From the NCBI GenBank assembly GCA_026417975.1, contig JAOACD010000003.1, positions 124,001-188,000 of the forward strand: a stretch of 64,000 bases of DNA, written 5' to 3'. Below the pieces are notes generated by a model. It was not told the DNA's origin, did not search any database, and saw only the letters and a program-made list of their open reading frames with translations. Made by a program: the position numbers and the translations under genes. How positions within the stretch are numbered: the stretch's first letter is position 1; each line of letters starts with the position of its first letter. This document shows positions 17,455 through 26,882 of the stretch, piece by piece. The stretch comes from Melioribacter sp. (GTDB taxonomy: Bacteria; Bacteroidota; Ignavibacteria; Ignavibacteriales; Melioribacteraceae).

Positions 17455-18837
17455 ATGACGGCAAAAATTTTAATAGCAGATGATGAAAAACCTATACGTG
17501 AGTCGTTAAAAATGGTTTTAGAAGAAGAGGGATATAAAATTGAAACGGTGGCCGATGGAGAAGAAGCATTACAGAAAATTCAGTCTGCTACTGGTGATGA
17601 GAGTTTTGATATAGTTATTACAGATATAAAAATGCCTAAAATAGATGGTATACAGTTACTTGAAAAAGCATCTCAAATTTCGCCAGAAACTTTTTTTATA
17701 ATTATGACTGCTTATGCATCAGTTAATACTGCAATAGAAGCTCTAAGGCATGGAGCATATGATTACTTAATAAAACCAATTGAGTTTGATGATTTAATCA
17801 TACGAATCAAAAGATTGCTAGATTATAAAAAAACAGCGCTTGAAAACAAAATATTACGTCAGAGAATTTCTACAGACTTGGGCTTTACTAATTTAATTGG
17901 TAAAAGTGAAGCTATGAAAAAAGTTTTTTCAATTATTGAACAGGTTGCTCCAACGAATAGTAATGTATTAATAACAGGTAAAAGCGGCACTGGAAAAGAA
18001 CTTGTTGCAAAAGCAATTCACTACAATAGTAAAAGAAAAGATAAAATATTTCTTCCGGTCAATTGTGGTGCAATTGCAGAAAATTTAATTGAAAGTGAAC
18101 TATTTGGACACAAGAAAGGTGCATTTACTGGTGCTACAGAAGATAAGCTCGGCTTATTTAAAGTTGCAGACGGTGGAACTTTATTTCTGGATGAAATTGG
18201 TGAGATACCACTTAACCTTCAAGTGAAATTGTTAAGAGCAATCGAGGATAAAGAGTTTATTCCTGTAGGTGGAACTAAGCCTGTTAGTACAGATGTGAGA
18301 ATAATTGCTGCTACAAATCAGAATTTGCAAGATAAAATAAAAGCCGGAGAATTTAGAGAGGATTTATATTATAGATTAAATGTAGTTGAAATAAATCTTC
18401 CTACTCTAAATGAAAGGAAAGAAGATATTCCACTTTTAGTAAATCACTTTATTGAAAAATATTGTAAAGAAATGGGTAAAAAAATACTAGGAGCAGATAA
18501 CGAGACAATGCGAATTCTAATGTCTCACGATTGGCGAGGAGGTGTACGTGAACTCGAAAATGTTATTGAAAGAGCTATAATCTTTTGTAAAAAAGATGTT
18601 ATTACTGTTGATGACCTTGCTGATTATATTAAGGGTTCAACAGAAGTACATGAATACCCAGATTCTCTTAAAGAGGCTTTGCATAATTTTGAAAGAGAAC
18701 ATATTATTAAAACAATGAAAAAATATGGCTATAATAAAGAAGAAGTAGCGAAAGCACTTGAAATAGGATTATCTTCTTTGTATAGAAAAATGGATGAACT
18801 GAATATACCAACTAAAATGCCAAAAGATGATGAATAA
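17455..18837 (+). CDS. Sigma-54-dependent NtrC-family response regulator
   Basis: 460 residues. The receiver domain has Asp57 in [12 protein letters not shown]. The AAA+ domain (about 140-375) has Walker A GKSGTGKE, the sigma-54 contact loop GAFTGA and Walker [13 protein letters not shown] Fis-type helix-turn-helix ends the protein ([20 protein letters not shown]). It activates transcription from sigma-54 promoters after phosphorylation by the kinase encoded just upstream. Its targets are not seen in the window. Confidence 0.95.
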   Translation: MTAKILIADDEKPIRESLKMVLEEEGYKIETVADGEEALQKIQSATGDESFDIVITDIKMPKIDGIQLLEKASQISPETFFIIMTAYASVNTAIEALRHGAYDYLIKPIEFDDLIIRIKRLLDYKKTALENKILRQRISTDLGFTNLIGKSEAMKKVFSIIEQVAPTNSNVLITGKSGTGKELVAKAIHYNSKRKDKIFLPVNCGAIAENLIESELFGHKKGAFTGATEDKLGLFKVADGGTLFLDEIGEIPLNLQVKLLRAIEDKEFIPVGGTKPVSTDVRIIAATNQNLQDKIKAGEFREDLYYRLNVVEINLPTLNERKEDIPLLVNHFIEKYCKEMGKKILGADNETMRILMSHDWRGGVRELENVIERAIIFCKKDVITVDDLADYIKGSTEVHEYPDSLKEALHNFEREHIIKTMKKYGYNKEEVAKALEIGLSSLYRKMDELNIPTKMPKDDE

Positions 18838-18946
18838 TTATTAATACAAAGTTATGGTAAACTTATCATAAAATATCAATGAACCTAATGTTACATAACA
18901 AGGTTTTTTTTATATTTGATATTAAAGCTTATACATGTAAAATTCT

Positions 18947-20434
18947 ATGAGTAATTTAATTGATATTAATACCTTATCTTACTTTTCAAGAGGGCTAAAA
19001 GATGTTTTTTTTGTTATAAACTACATTGATAAAAAAGAACAAAATTATTATTCAGAAAATGTTCAAGATGCAATAGGTTATACATCCGAAGATTTAGATA
19101 AATTGCCAGAAAAACTTCACTCACTAATTGATGAAGAAGATTATGAAATTGTAAAAAAAATACTTATAGATTTAGAATCAGACGACAAAAAAAATAATGC
19201 AATCCTTGAGTATAAAATAAATACAAAAGATGGAAAAAAAATCTGGCTGAGAGAAATTTTAAAGGTAGCTCGCAATGAAGAAGGAATTATTAGTGAGACT
19301 CATAGTATTATATTTAATATAACAACTCTGCGTCAGCGAGAAATAGAGTTAGAAAATATTAATAAATCACTAAGGGAATTAAATGCTGCAAAAGATCAAT
19401 TTATTTCCATTGTCTCTCACGATTTGAGAGCTCCATTTACTACTTTATTAGGTTTTTCAGAAATATTGTTGAATGAAAAAGGTCTTTCTGAAGAAGAAAG
19501 AACAGAATACCTAAAGTATATCTATGAAGCTTCGAAAACAGAGTTAAATTTAATTAACTGTTTATTAGATTGGTCAAGACTTCAAACGGGTAGAATAAAG
19601 ATTGAACCAACTCGCTTAAACGTAAAAAATACTATTGCAAACGCTATAACATCTTTAATTCCTATAACAGTTAGAAAAAATATTGATGTAAAAATTGATA
19701 TACCTTCTAATTTATATATGTATGCAGATGAACGGCTAATTAGTCAAGCTGTATTGAATTTAGTAAGTAATGCAGTCAGATTTACACCTTCTGGTAAGGA
19801 AGTAAATATAATTTCTCAAAGGTTTAAAGAGGGAATGATAGAAATAGTAGTAATAGATCAAGGTACAGGAATTCCAGAAGAAGGTCAATCTAAATTGTTT
19901 AGAATAGATCAGAAATTTATTACACCAGGAACGGAGGGAGATAAGGGAAGTGGTTTAGGCTTAATGCTTGTAAAAGAGATTATTGATAAACATGGCGGAC
20001 AAGTTTGGTTTTATTCTGAGCTTGGTAAAGGAAGTGAATTTCATATTACTGTACCCGAAGCAAAAAATCTTTTATTAATTGTTGAGGATGACGAGGCAAT
20101 TATAGCACTTTATAGAAAAATAATAGAAAAAGGTATGCAAAATTTCGAGATAAAAACAGCAGCAAATGGTTACGAAGCAATGACCTTGTTGAAAAATTTT
20201 ATGCCAACTGTAATTATTACAGACCACGATATGCCGTTGATGAATGGGGTGCAATTTGTAGAAGCTCTTTATAAAAAGGATTCTAATAGAAATATACCAG
20301 TAATAATTATTTCTGCAAAGCTTAATGATGAAATTATTAGGGTCTATACTAAATTGGGTGTAAATAAAATAATAACTAAACCAATTGATTCAGAAAAATT
20401 AATAAATGCATTAAAAGAATGCTTATTTCAATAG
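18947..20434 (+). CDS. Hybrid histidine kinase: PAS-HisKA-HATPase-REC
   Basis: 495 residues. A PAS_3-like domain spans about 20-130. HisKA carries His158 in VSHDLRAPFTTLLGFSE. The ATPase domain contains AVLNLVSNAVRFTP and GSGLGLMLVKEII. The C-terminal receiver has Asp426 in ITDHDMPLMNG. No membrane helices were seen, so it is a cytoplasmic sensor. The upxY gene starts 10 bases after its stop, which suggests co-transcription. No separate output domain is present, so phosphate may pass to another protein. Confidence 0.9.
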   Translation: MSNLIDINTLSYFSRGLKDVFFVINYIDKKEQNYYSENVQDAIGYTSEDLDKLPEKLHSLIDEEDYEIVKKILIDLESDDKKNNAILEYKINTKDGKKIWLREILKVARNEEGIISETHSIIFNITTLRQREIELENINKSLRELNAAKDQFISIVSHDLRAPFTTLLGFSEILLNEKGLSEEERTEYLKYIYEASKTELNLINCLLDWSRLQTGRIKIEPTRLNVKNTIANAITSLIPITVRKNIDVKIDIPSNLYMYADERLISQAVLNLVSNAVRFTPSGKEVNIISQRFKEGMIEIVVIDQGTGIPEEGQSKLFRIDQKFITPGTEGDKGSGLGLMLVKEIIDKHGGQVWFYSELGKGSEFHITVPEAKNLLLIVEDDEAIIALYRKIIEKGMQNFEIKTAANGYEAMTLLKNFMPTVIITDHDMPLMNGVQFVEALYKKDSNRNIPVIIISAKLNDEIIRVYTKLGVNKIITKPIDSEKLINALKECLFQ

Positions 20435-20444
20435 ATGAGGGCTT

Positions 20445-20963
20445 ATGAACGAAAATCAAAAACATTGGTTTGCTTTTTATACTAAACCTAAACACGAATT
20501 TAAAGCTCAAGCACAGTTTCAAAATGCATCTATAATAAATTACCTTCCGGTAATTGAAGTTGTTAGGCAGTGGAAGGATAGAAAGAAAAAAATTTTAGAA
20601 CCTCTATTTAAAAGTTATATTTTTGCATATACAAATGAAAAAGAAAGATTAATAGCTCTTCAACAAAGTGCTATTGTAAAGACAGTTTGTTTTAATGGTA
20701 AACCTTCAATTATTCCAGATTATCAAATAGAGAACCTAAGAATAATGCTGTCCAGAAGTCCAGAACTTTATGTAGTAAGTCGGATTGAGTGTGGAGCCAA
20801 AGTTAAAATTGTTGATGGACCTTTCAAAGGAGTAATTGGTATAGTTAAAACTTTATGTAATGAAAAGTGGCTTTCTGTATCTGTTGATTTGCTTAATCGA
20901 TCTGTGTTGGTTCGTTTACCAGTAGAAAGTGTTGTTAAAGAATTTGTTGATAGGGAAGGTTAA
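20445..20963 (+). CDS. NusG-like transcription antiterminator, UpxY family
   Basis: 172 residues. An N-terminal NGN domain has the WFAFYTKPKHEFKAQ signature, where the Tyr-Thr-Lys-Pro run is typical of UpxY/LoaP-like NusG paralogues. The LEPLFKSYIFAY strand follows, and a C-terminal KOW domain contains VKIVDGPFKGVIG. In Bacteroides these proteins prevent early termination in capsule operons. Here no capsule operon follows; the next genes are a nuclease and a TPR protein. A GAGGG site precedes the start. Confidence 0.9.
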   Translation: MNENQKHWFAFYTKPKHEFKAQAQFQNASIINYLPVIEVVRQWKDRKKKILEPLFKSYIFAYTNEKERLIALQQSAIVKTVCFNGKPSIIPDYQIENLRIMLSRSPELYVVSRIECGAKVKIVDGPFKGVIGIVKTLCNEKWLSVSVDLLNRSVLVRLPVESVVKEFVDREG

Positions 20964-20964
20964 T

Positions 20965-21954
20965 ATGATAAATCAAAAACCTCTTATAGAAATAAAAAAA
21001 GATGAAGAATTTACTCTTTTCCTTCTAGTTAATAGATGCGAGATTAAAACATCTAAAAATGGAAGTTCTTACCTTAGCATTGAGTTAAAAGATAAAACAT
21101 CAACTATTACAGCTAATCTATGGGATAATTTCGAAGATATTGCAAAGGAAATTACTTATAATAAAATAGTAAAAATTAATGGTATTATGCAGGACTTTAA
21201 TGGTCAACCTCAAATTAGGGTGAAGAAAATAAGAATTGCAAAAGAAGAGGATAATGTGAGTATAATGGATTTTATGCCTGTATCTTCACGTCCTGTAGAA
21301 GAAATGACTCTAGAGTTTAATAATGTTAGAAATACAATACAAAATAGATATCTGAAAGAATTATTGGATAAAATATTTACTCAAGAAAGATTAAACAGTT
21401 TTATTAAAGCTCCAGCTGGAATAAGTATACACCATGCATATTTGCATGGTTTGCTTGAACACACACTTGAATTAGTAAAAATTTGTGACTTGATGTGTAC
21501 AATTCACCCTGAAATAAATAGAGATCTACTAATTACAGGAGCAATTCTTCATGACTTTGGAAAAATTGAAGAATTAAACTTTGAATCTTCGTTTGATTAT
21601 ACAGATAAAGGAAGATTATTTGGACATATAGTTATCGGAGCATTGGAACTGGAAAAAGCAATATCTACAATAGAAAATTTTCCAGAAGGCTTAAAAAATC
21701 AGCTTATTCATTTAATTCTAAGTCATCAAGGTAAATATGAATATGCTTCTCCTGTTATTCCTAAAACGCTTGAAGCAATTGTTCTTTACCAAGCAGATGA
21801 ATTAAGTGCCAAGGCAAATGCATATAAGTATGCAATTGAAGGGGAAAGAAATAAAAATGGGAAATGGACAAAATTTATTAAGATTGCAGAAACTTCACTT
21901 TATATTCCTGATAAAAATGATAAATATGATTCTAATGAAGAGGGTATAAAATGA
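20965..21954 (+). CDS. OB-fold/HD-domain 3'-5' exoribonuclease, YhaM-like
   Basis: 329 residues from the ATG at 20965, which has AGGGAAGG just upstream; an earlier in-frame start at 20929 would overlap upxY. The N-terminal OB-fold nucleic-acid domain (about 5-100) is followed by an HD domain with HAYLHGLLEHTLE, ILHDFGKIEE, FGHIVIG and LILSHQGKYEYASP. This arrangement is YhaM, a 3'-5' exoribonuclease (known from Bacillus and Staphylococcus). It overlaps the following TPR gene by four bases. Confidence 0.88.
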   Translation: MINQKPLIEIKKDEEFTLFLLVNRCEIKTSKNGSSYLSIELKDKTSTITANLWDNFEDIAKEITYNKIVKINGIMQDFNGQPQIRVKKIRIAKEEDNVSIMDFMPVSSRPVEEMTLEFNNVRNTIQNRYLKELLDKIFTQERLNSFIKAPAGISIHHAYLHGLLEHTLELVKICDLMCTIHPEINRDLLITGAILHDFGKIEELNFESSFDYTDKGRLFGHIVIGALELEKAISTIENFPEGLKNQLIHLILSHQGKYEYASPVIPKTLEAIVLYQADELSAKANAYKYAIEGERNKNGKWTKFIKIAETSLYIPDKNDKYDSNEEGIK

Positions 21955-22721
21955 AAAAAATAATTTTTTATTTTATCATATTAATTTTCAGAATATTAAC
22001 TCATGCTCAAACTTTTGAACAGTTACTAAAAGAAGGAGATAGTTTCTACGAAAAATTTAATAATGAAAAAGCATTAGAAATTTATAAAAAAGCAGAAAGT
22101 CTTCAGCCTAATAATTACGAAGTGCTTTGGCGTATAAGCCGTGCTTATGTTGATATTGGAGAGCACTTGCCTTCTAATACAACTCAACAAAAAGAATTGC
22201 AATTGTCTACATACCAAAAAGCTCTTGAATATGCAGAAAAATCTGTTAAGGTAGCTCCTGATAAATCTGTAACTTATGTAAGACGGGCAATTGCTAATGG
22301 AAGAATAGCATTATTTAAAGGTGTTTTTTCAGTAGCAGGAATTGTCAATTCTGTTAAAGTAGATTTGGAAAAAGCTATTCAATTAAACAATGGAGGTAAT
22401 GATGTCCAAGCAGTTGCTCATTATGTACTAGCCAGAACTCACGCTAAGACAAGTGAAAAATGGAAACCTGCTCGTTCAGTTTTAGGATTAGGTTGGGCTG
22501 ATAATCAAGTTGCTATTAGAGAATATAAGAAAGCTATTGAATTAAAACCAAATTATGTTATGTTTTATGTTGATTATGCGATATCGTTAATTAGAGAAAA
22601 CGATTATAATACCGCCAAATTAATGTTGCAAAAAGCTTTAGATAGTCCCATAGAAGATGAAGATGACAACCTTCGTAAAGAAGAAGCAAAAAGATTATTA
22701 AAAGAAATCGAGGGAAAATAA
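21951..22721 (+). CDS. Secreted TPR protein, RMDN-like
   Basis: 256 residues with an N-terminal signal peptide (about 1-19, ILTHAQ) and tetratricopeptide repeats throughout. The arrangement with ALEYAEKSVKVAPDKS, LARTHAKTSEKWK and VAIREYKKAIELKPNYV resembles bacterial homologues of the regulator of microtubule dynamics (RMDN) family. Its biochemical role is unknown. It overlaps the YhaM-like gene by four bases (ATGA), so the two are translationally coupled. The sirtuin gene follows after 2 bases. Confidence 0.75.
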   Translation: MKKIIFYFIILIFRILTHAQTFEQLLKEGDSFYEKFNNEKALEIYKKAESLQPNNYEVLWRISRAYVDIGEHLPSNTTQQKELQLSTYQKALEYAEKSVKVAPDKSVTYVRRAIANGRIALFKGVFSVAGIVNSVKVDLEKAIQLNNGGNDVQAVAHYVLARTHAKTSEKWKPARSVLGLGWADNQVAIREYKKAIELKPNYVMFYVDYAISLIRENDYNTAKLMLQKALDSPIEDEDDNLRKEEAKRLLKEIEGK

Positions 22722-22723
22722 AA

Positions 22724-23473
22724 TTGTTATTCAACAAAAAATTTCTAGAAAGATTAAATACAGCAAAGAAAATTGTTTTTTTCACAGGAGCAGGAATATC
22801 TGCTGAAAGTGGTATACCTACTTTTCGTGGTGCCGATGGAATTTGGAATAAAATGAAACCAGAAGAACTTGCAAGCTTTGATGCTTTTATGCGTAATCCA
22901 GACTTAGTTTGGGAATGGTATCAGCATCGAAGAAATATTATAAATAATACAAAGCCAAATGCAGCGCATATTGCAATTGCAGAATTAGAAAAATACTATG
23001 ATGTGACTGTAGTTACTCAAAACATAGATAATCTTCATAGAAGGGCTGGTTCAACAAAAGTTTTTGAACTACATGGTAATATTGAAAGAAATTACTGCAT
23101 TGACTGTAAAACGTTTTATAATTCTCCTGAGCTTGAATTAACAGAAGGAGTACCAAAGTGTAAAAAATGCGGTGGTCTAATTCGTCCTGATGTTGTGTGG
23201 TTCGGAGAACTGCTTCCACAAGACCAATATAGTGGAGGGGAACTAGCAGCTCAAAAAAGTGATATTTGCTTTGTAGTAGGAACTTCTGCCGTAGTCTATC
23301 CTGCAGCTTATATTCCTATGAGCGCAAAGCAGGCTGGATCCTATGTTGTTGAGATTAATATAGAACCTACTGATTTAACAAGATATGCAGATTATTCAAT
23401 ATTTGGCAAAGCTGGCGAAGTTTTACCACAAATATTAAATGAAGTAAAAATTATAAAAAAAGATAAACTGTAA
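22724..23473 (+). CDS. cobB: NAD-dependent protein deacylase, sirtuin (CobB/SIRT5-like)
   Basis: 249 residues starting at TTG (22724) after a GAGGGAA ribosome site. It has the sirtuin motifs FFTGAGISAESGIPTFRG, TQNIDNLHRRAG, a catalytic His in ELHGNI, four zinc cysteines (CIDC and CKKC) and VVGTSAVVYPA. The WYQHRRNII stretch supplies the Tyr-x-x-Arg pair that lets CobB and SIRT5 bind succinyl-lysine, so it may remove acidic acyl groups as well as acetyl. It closes the operon that starts at 18947 or 20445. Confidence 0.92.
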   Translation: MLFNKKFLERLNTAKKIVFFTGAGISAESGIPTFRGADGIWNKMKPEELASFDAFMRNPDLVWEWYQHRRNIINNTKPNAAHIAIAELEKYYDVTVVTQNIDNLHRRAGSTKVFELHGNIERNYCIDCKTFYNSPELELTEGVPKCKKCGGLIRPDVVWFGELLPQDQYSGGELAAQKSDICFVVGTSAVVYPAAYIPMSAKQAGSYVVEINIEPTDLTRYADYSIFGKAGEVLPQILNEVKIIKKDKL

Positions 23474-23646
23474 AAATTATAAAAACTCGAAAAAGTTTAA
23501 TTTCCTTATATTGTTCTGAAAAGTTAAATTTTTGTTATCTTCCTGTTTTTTACATAACTAATTTTATTAACTCCAAATTGTTTAATAAATCTATAATATA
23601 AATTGTTTTTCATTAATTAAGTAGTAGCAGTCGATTGTAAAATATA

Positions 23647-23715
23647 ATGACTAAGGCGCAAGCGAGTAAGAGTAGAATGTATGAAGAATTTTATGTTTTC
23701 TTAAAGAAGCTCTAA
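23647..23715 (+). CDS. Possible 22-codon small ORF in the sirtuin-queD gap
   Basis: The 270-base gap between the sirtuin and queD genes is AT-rich except for a more GC-balanced stretch at about 23640-23740. In it lies ATG...TAA for a 22-residue peptide (start MTKAQASKSR, end FLKKL) with a basic, helix-compatible composition. No good ribosome site is visible. It could be a small protein, a gene remnant or part of a non-coding RNA. Nothing in the sequence settles which. Confidence 0.2.
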   Translation: MTKAQASKSRMYEEFYVFLKKL

Positions 23716-23743
23716 GCAATTGAATATGAAACTAAGGTGCGAT

Positions 23744-24154
23744 TTAAAGAATTAGCTCCTCTTCTGCGTAAGTGTTTACAGTTTCAAATACTTTTACTTT
23801 TAGCAACTTAATATTGGAAGGAAGCTTTGATTTGATTTGATCAATTAAATAAAGACAGATATTTTCTGCAGTAGATTCAAAATTTACAACTACTTTTTTT
23901 GAATTTAGTTTTTCAAGCACATCTATTAGTTCTGTATCTTTATTATAAACCATTATTGAATGATCTAACTCATCAATAATTGGGTTGACAATTTTTGATA
24001 GCTCATAGTAATCTATTACCATCCCATTTTCATCGGTGTTACCAGTTACTTCAACAATACATTTATAAGAATGTCCATGTAGATTTTTACATTTCCCTTT
24101 ATGAAAAGTTAGACGATGTCCCATTTCCCAAGAAAATTCTTTTGCTATTTTCAT
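23744..24154 (-). CDS. queD: 6-carboxy-5,6,7,8-tetrahydropterin synthase (QueD)
   Basis: 136 residues, matching the PTPS/QueD family. Visible features are a zinc-binding His in MGHRLTFH and HGHS, the catalytic cysteine in KGKCKNLHGH, the DELDHSIM catalytic Asp-His, and a C-terminal ETVNTYAEEE pterin-binding glutamate. It converts dihydroneopterin triphosphate to carboxytetrahydropterin in queuosine/preQ0 synthesis. It directly abuts queE (the two genes share no gap), which supports the assignment. queC and queF are not in the window. Confidence 0.93.
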   Translation of the reverse strand: MKIAKEFSWEMGHRLTFHKGKCKNLHGHSYKCIVEVTGNTDENGMVIDYYELSKIVNPIIDELDHSIMVYNKDTELIDVLEKLNSKKVVVNFESTAENICLYLIDQIKSKLPSNIKLLKVKVFETVNTYAEEELIL

Positions 24155-24793
24155 TTACACACCTTTAGTTTCTGGATGCCATATGTACTTATGCAGCTGA
24201 AGTTGGAATCGTACATTTAATTTATCTTCCAAAATCCAATTAACTAAAGTTACAGGTTCAAGTTGTCCAAATACTACTGATAATAGTACAGTACATTTTT
24301 TTGTCAGTTCGTATTTTGAAATGATTTCTTTAGTCCACTCATAATCTTCCCTTGTACCAATAACAAATTTAATTTCGTCCGTTGGCTTTATATAATTTAT
24401 ATTTTCATAATTATTTTTTTTCATCATATTACTTGATGGACATTTTAAGTCCATTATTATTTTTACTCTTTTATCAACATCTTTTATTGGCAAACTACCC
24501 CCAGTTTCTAGCATAACTTCGAAACCTTCGTCACATAAGGACTTCATTAGTTCTAATGATTCTTTTTGGAAAAGTGGCTCGCCTCCAGTAATTTCAACAA
24601 GGTTACATTTATATTCTTTTATCTTTGTAATTATTTCTTCAATTGTATAGTCCGTACCTTCATAAAATGCATAAGCAGTATCGCAATAAGTACACCTTAG
24701 ATTACAATAAGTTAGTCTCACAAATATACAAGGCAAGCCTGCATAAGAACTTTCGCCTTGTATAGAAAAAAATATTTCGTTTACTTTTAACAT
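24155..24793 (-). CDS. queE: 7-carboxy-7-deazaguanine synthase (QueE), radical SAM
   Basis: 212 residues. The start FFSIQGESSYAGLPCIFVRL is the QueE signature. The radical-SAM cluster CNLRCTYC (CX3CX2C) lies near residues 31-38, followed by EITGGEPL. The enzyme rearranges carboxytetrahydropterin into 7-carboxy-7-deazaguanine for queuosine. It is transcribed together with queD and divergently from rpsT. No preQ1 riboswitch is visible in its short upstream region. Confidence 0.94.
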   Translation of the reverse strand: MLKVNEIFFSIQGESSYAGLPCIFVRLTYCNLRCTYCDTAYAFYEGTDYTIEEIITKIKEYKCNLVEITGGEPLFQKESLELMKSLCDEGFEVMLETGGSLPIKDVDKRVKIIMDLKCPSSNMMKKNNYENINYIKPTDEIKFVIGTREDYEWTKEIISKYELTKKCTVLLSVVFGQLEPVTLVNWILEDKLNVRFQLQLHKYIWHPETKGV

Positions 24794-24868
24794 ACTATTT
24801 TAGTTTTTGATGCATGGAAAATAAGAATAATGAATATAATATTAAAGTTTAATAAATTTTTCAAAAAG

Positions 24869-24900
24869 TTTGATTTCAAAAGAAGTTAAAAGTATATTTA
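24869..24900 (+). promoter_or_regulatory. Candidate Bacteroidota-type promoter for rpsT
   Basis: A TTTG at 24869-24872 is followed 20 bases later by TATATTTA (24893-24900), close to the Bacteroidota consensus TTTG-N19-TAnnTTTG. It lies 31 bases upstream of the rpsT ATG. The match is partial, and AT-rich DNA gives chance hits. Confidence 0.3.
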
Positions 24901-24931
24901 CAAGCAATTTTTAATAAAATTAGGTAACTAA

Positions 24932-25195
24932 ATGGCTCATCATAAGTCAGCACTTAAGAGAATAAGGCAGACAGCTAAAAGGACGTTAATTAACAGAGCA
25001 GCTAAGTCAAAGATCAAGACTTTAGTTAAAAAAGTCCTTAGTACTAAGGATAAAGAATTAGCTGAAAAATATTTTAGAGAAGCTGTAGCTACTTTGGATA
25101 AACAGGCTGCTAAAGGGAGAATTCATAAGAATACAGCAGCAAGAAAAAAATCTGCACTAGCAAAACACATAAATAAATTGGCTGCGGCTAATTAA
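24932..25195 (+). CDS. rpsT: 30S ribosomal protein S20
   Basis: 87 residues, lysine/alanine-rich, with the full S20 pattern: MAHHKSALKRIRQTAKR at the start, RAAKSKIKTLVKK in the middle, and KGRIHKNTAARKKSALAKH near the end. S20 binds 16S rRNA early in small-subunit assembly. It is a single-gene unit followed by a clear hairpin terminator. Confidence 0.97.
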   Translation: MAHHKSALKRIRQTAKRTLINRAAKSKIKTLVKKVLSTKDKELAEKYFREAVATLDKQAAKGRIHKNTAARKKSALAKHINKLAAAN

Positions 25196-25212
25196 AATTT
25201 TTTGAGATTATA

Positions 25213-25237
25213 GGGCAACATTGGCTGTTGCCCTTTT
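25213..25237 (+). terminator. Rho-independent terminator after rpsT
   Basis: GGGCAAC (25213-25219), a 7-base loop, and GTTGCCC (25227-25233), followed by TTTT. It ends the rpsT transcript and lies just before the convergent GlmU-like gene. Confidence 0.85.
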
Positions 25238-25240
25238 ATG

Positions 25241-26755
25241 TTAAATTAAATCAAACACTAATTCTTTCCCTTCTGCTTCAGGAATATAAAATCGAATTTT
25301 CAATTCTTTACCTACAAAATCAACTGGCTTTTGAATGCGTTTTTTAATTAACACTGAGTGCTCGATGAAAGCATTTTCATCAATAATTGAACCAAATATA
25401 TATGTAACACCTTTAATTACTACATTGTTTTTTATTATAACCGGAAATTCATCGCTTCCAGTAATTCTCACCCCAGATTCAATAGAACAATTGTCTTCTA
25501 TTGTTACGTTACCCTTAATAACATTTCCCCAAAATATTTCTACGTTATTTCCTATTTGTAGTGTTTGATTAGGAAAACATGAAAGATGTGAATTTTCTCT
25601 AACAATTACATTTTTTCCAAAATGGATATTACCGGAAATAAAAACGTTTTTCATTAGATTTAAATTATAATTAAGTTTTGCTCCTTTACCAATATAAACA
25701 CCTTTTCCTATTTTTATATCAAGTGGTTCACCAAGTTTATCCATTTTGATTACATCTTCTATTACATCTTCATCAATAAAAAAGTCATCAGGGTCATCTA
25801 TTGATATAATATCCTTAAGTTTTTCATAGGCAAGTTTTCTTGCAATTGCATCCATTTCTTTTAATACAGACTTGTTATTAAATCCCATTAAAACATATTG
25901 ATATTTGGGACTTATGGCAGAAACCGAGTAATTATTTTTGTTAAATAATCCAATTAAATCTGTTAAATAAATTTCTTTTTGGACGTTATTACTTTCTAAC
26001 TTAGTTATTAACTCGGCTAAAGGCTTAAATTTAAATGCATAAACACCACTATTGAACTCTCGATTTTCAAGTAGTTCTTTTTTAGAATATGAAAATTCTT
26101 TTCCTTTATATTTTGTTTTATACTTCTTTTTATCATCTAGATTAAGAATGTCTTTATATTCAAGAATTTCAATAACTTTTCCTTTATGTTTAATAACTTT
26201 ATTACCTTTTGAATCCCTATCTTTAACTCTAATTATCCTTCCATAATAATTATTTTCTATATCACCTTCATAAATTCCTGTAAGGACAATCATATCAGAG
26301 TCAGATTTGATAAATTCATCTTTGAAAAATTTAACAGTATCAGCATCTATTAAGCCCATGTCTCCTGGAAAAACATAAACTGTTCCATCATATTTTGAAG
26401 TGTCAATTTTTTCGAGGGCAACTTGTACTGCGTGACCAGTACCATTTTGGAATTCTTGATAAGCGTAAATTAAGGATTCTCTTTTCCCAACGGCCTTGAT
26501 TACTTCTTCTGCCTTAATGCCTACTACGATTATTATGTTAGAATTTGGTAGTCCCTTAGCACAAGCGTTATAAACACGTTCTACTGTAGGAATTTCCCAT
26601 ATTTTATGAAGCATCTTTGATGTTTGAGATTTTATTCTTTTGCCATGACCAGCTGCAAGGATTATGGCAGTTTCTTTTTTACTATAATCAAAGGTATCCG
26701 AATAATTTTTTATTAGTTCAGCAATCAAGTTTTTATTATTCATTTGGTTTCTCAT
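25241..26755 (-). CDS. GlmU-like nucleotidyltransferase with left-handed beta-helix domain
   Basis: 504 residues. The N-terminal pyrophosphorylase domain (about 23-300) has AIILAAGHGKRIKS, the QNGTGHAV uridine motif, FPGDMGLID and NSGVYAF, all GlmU-like. The C-terminal part (about 345-480) is a run of hexapeptide repeats forming a beta-helix (IGKGVYIGKGA, IEDNCSIESGV). It does not show the acetyl-CoA and GlcN-1-P residues of true GlmU that I would expect, so it may be a monofunctional sugar-nucleotide pyrophosphorylase. It is single on this strand. Confidence 0.75.
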   Translation of the reverse strand: MRNQMNNKNLIAELIKNYSDTFDYSKKETAIILAAGHGKRIKSQTSKMLHKIWEIPTVERVYNACAKGLPNSNIIIVVGIKAEEVIKAVGKRESLIYAYQEFQNGTGHAVQVALEKIDTSKYDGTVYVFPGDMGLIDADTVKFFKDEFIKSDSDMIVLTGIYEGDIENNYYGRIIRVKDRDSKGNKVIKHKGKVIEILEYKDILNLDDKKKYKTKYKGKEFSYSKKELLENREFNSGVYAFKFKPLAELITKLESNNVQKEIYLTDLIGLFNKNNYSVSAISPKYQYVLMGFNNKSVLKEMDAIARKLAYEKLKDIISIDDPDDFFIDEDVIEDVIKMDKLGEPLDIKIGKGVYIGKGAKLNYNLNLMKNVFISGNIHFGKNVIVRENSHLSCFPNQTLQIGNNVEIFWGNVIKGNVTIEDNCSIESGVRITGSDEFPVIIKNNVVIKGVTYIFGSIIDENAFIEHSVLIKKRIQKPVDFVGKELKIRFYIPEAEGKELVFDLI

Positions 26756-26882
26756 ATTTTTTTCTAAGTAAATTTAACAAATAATTTTTTTGTTGGTTAT
26801 TCTTAATTTAAACATGGAAACACTTTTGTTTTATATGATTTTTTTATTAATTCTCGCCATAAAAAAATAAATTTGTGGAAAA

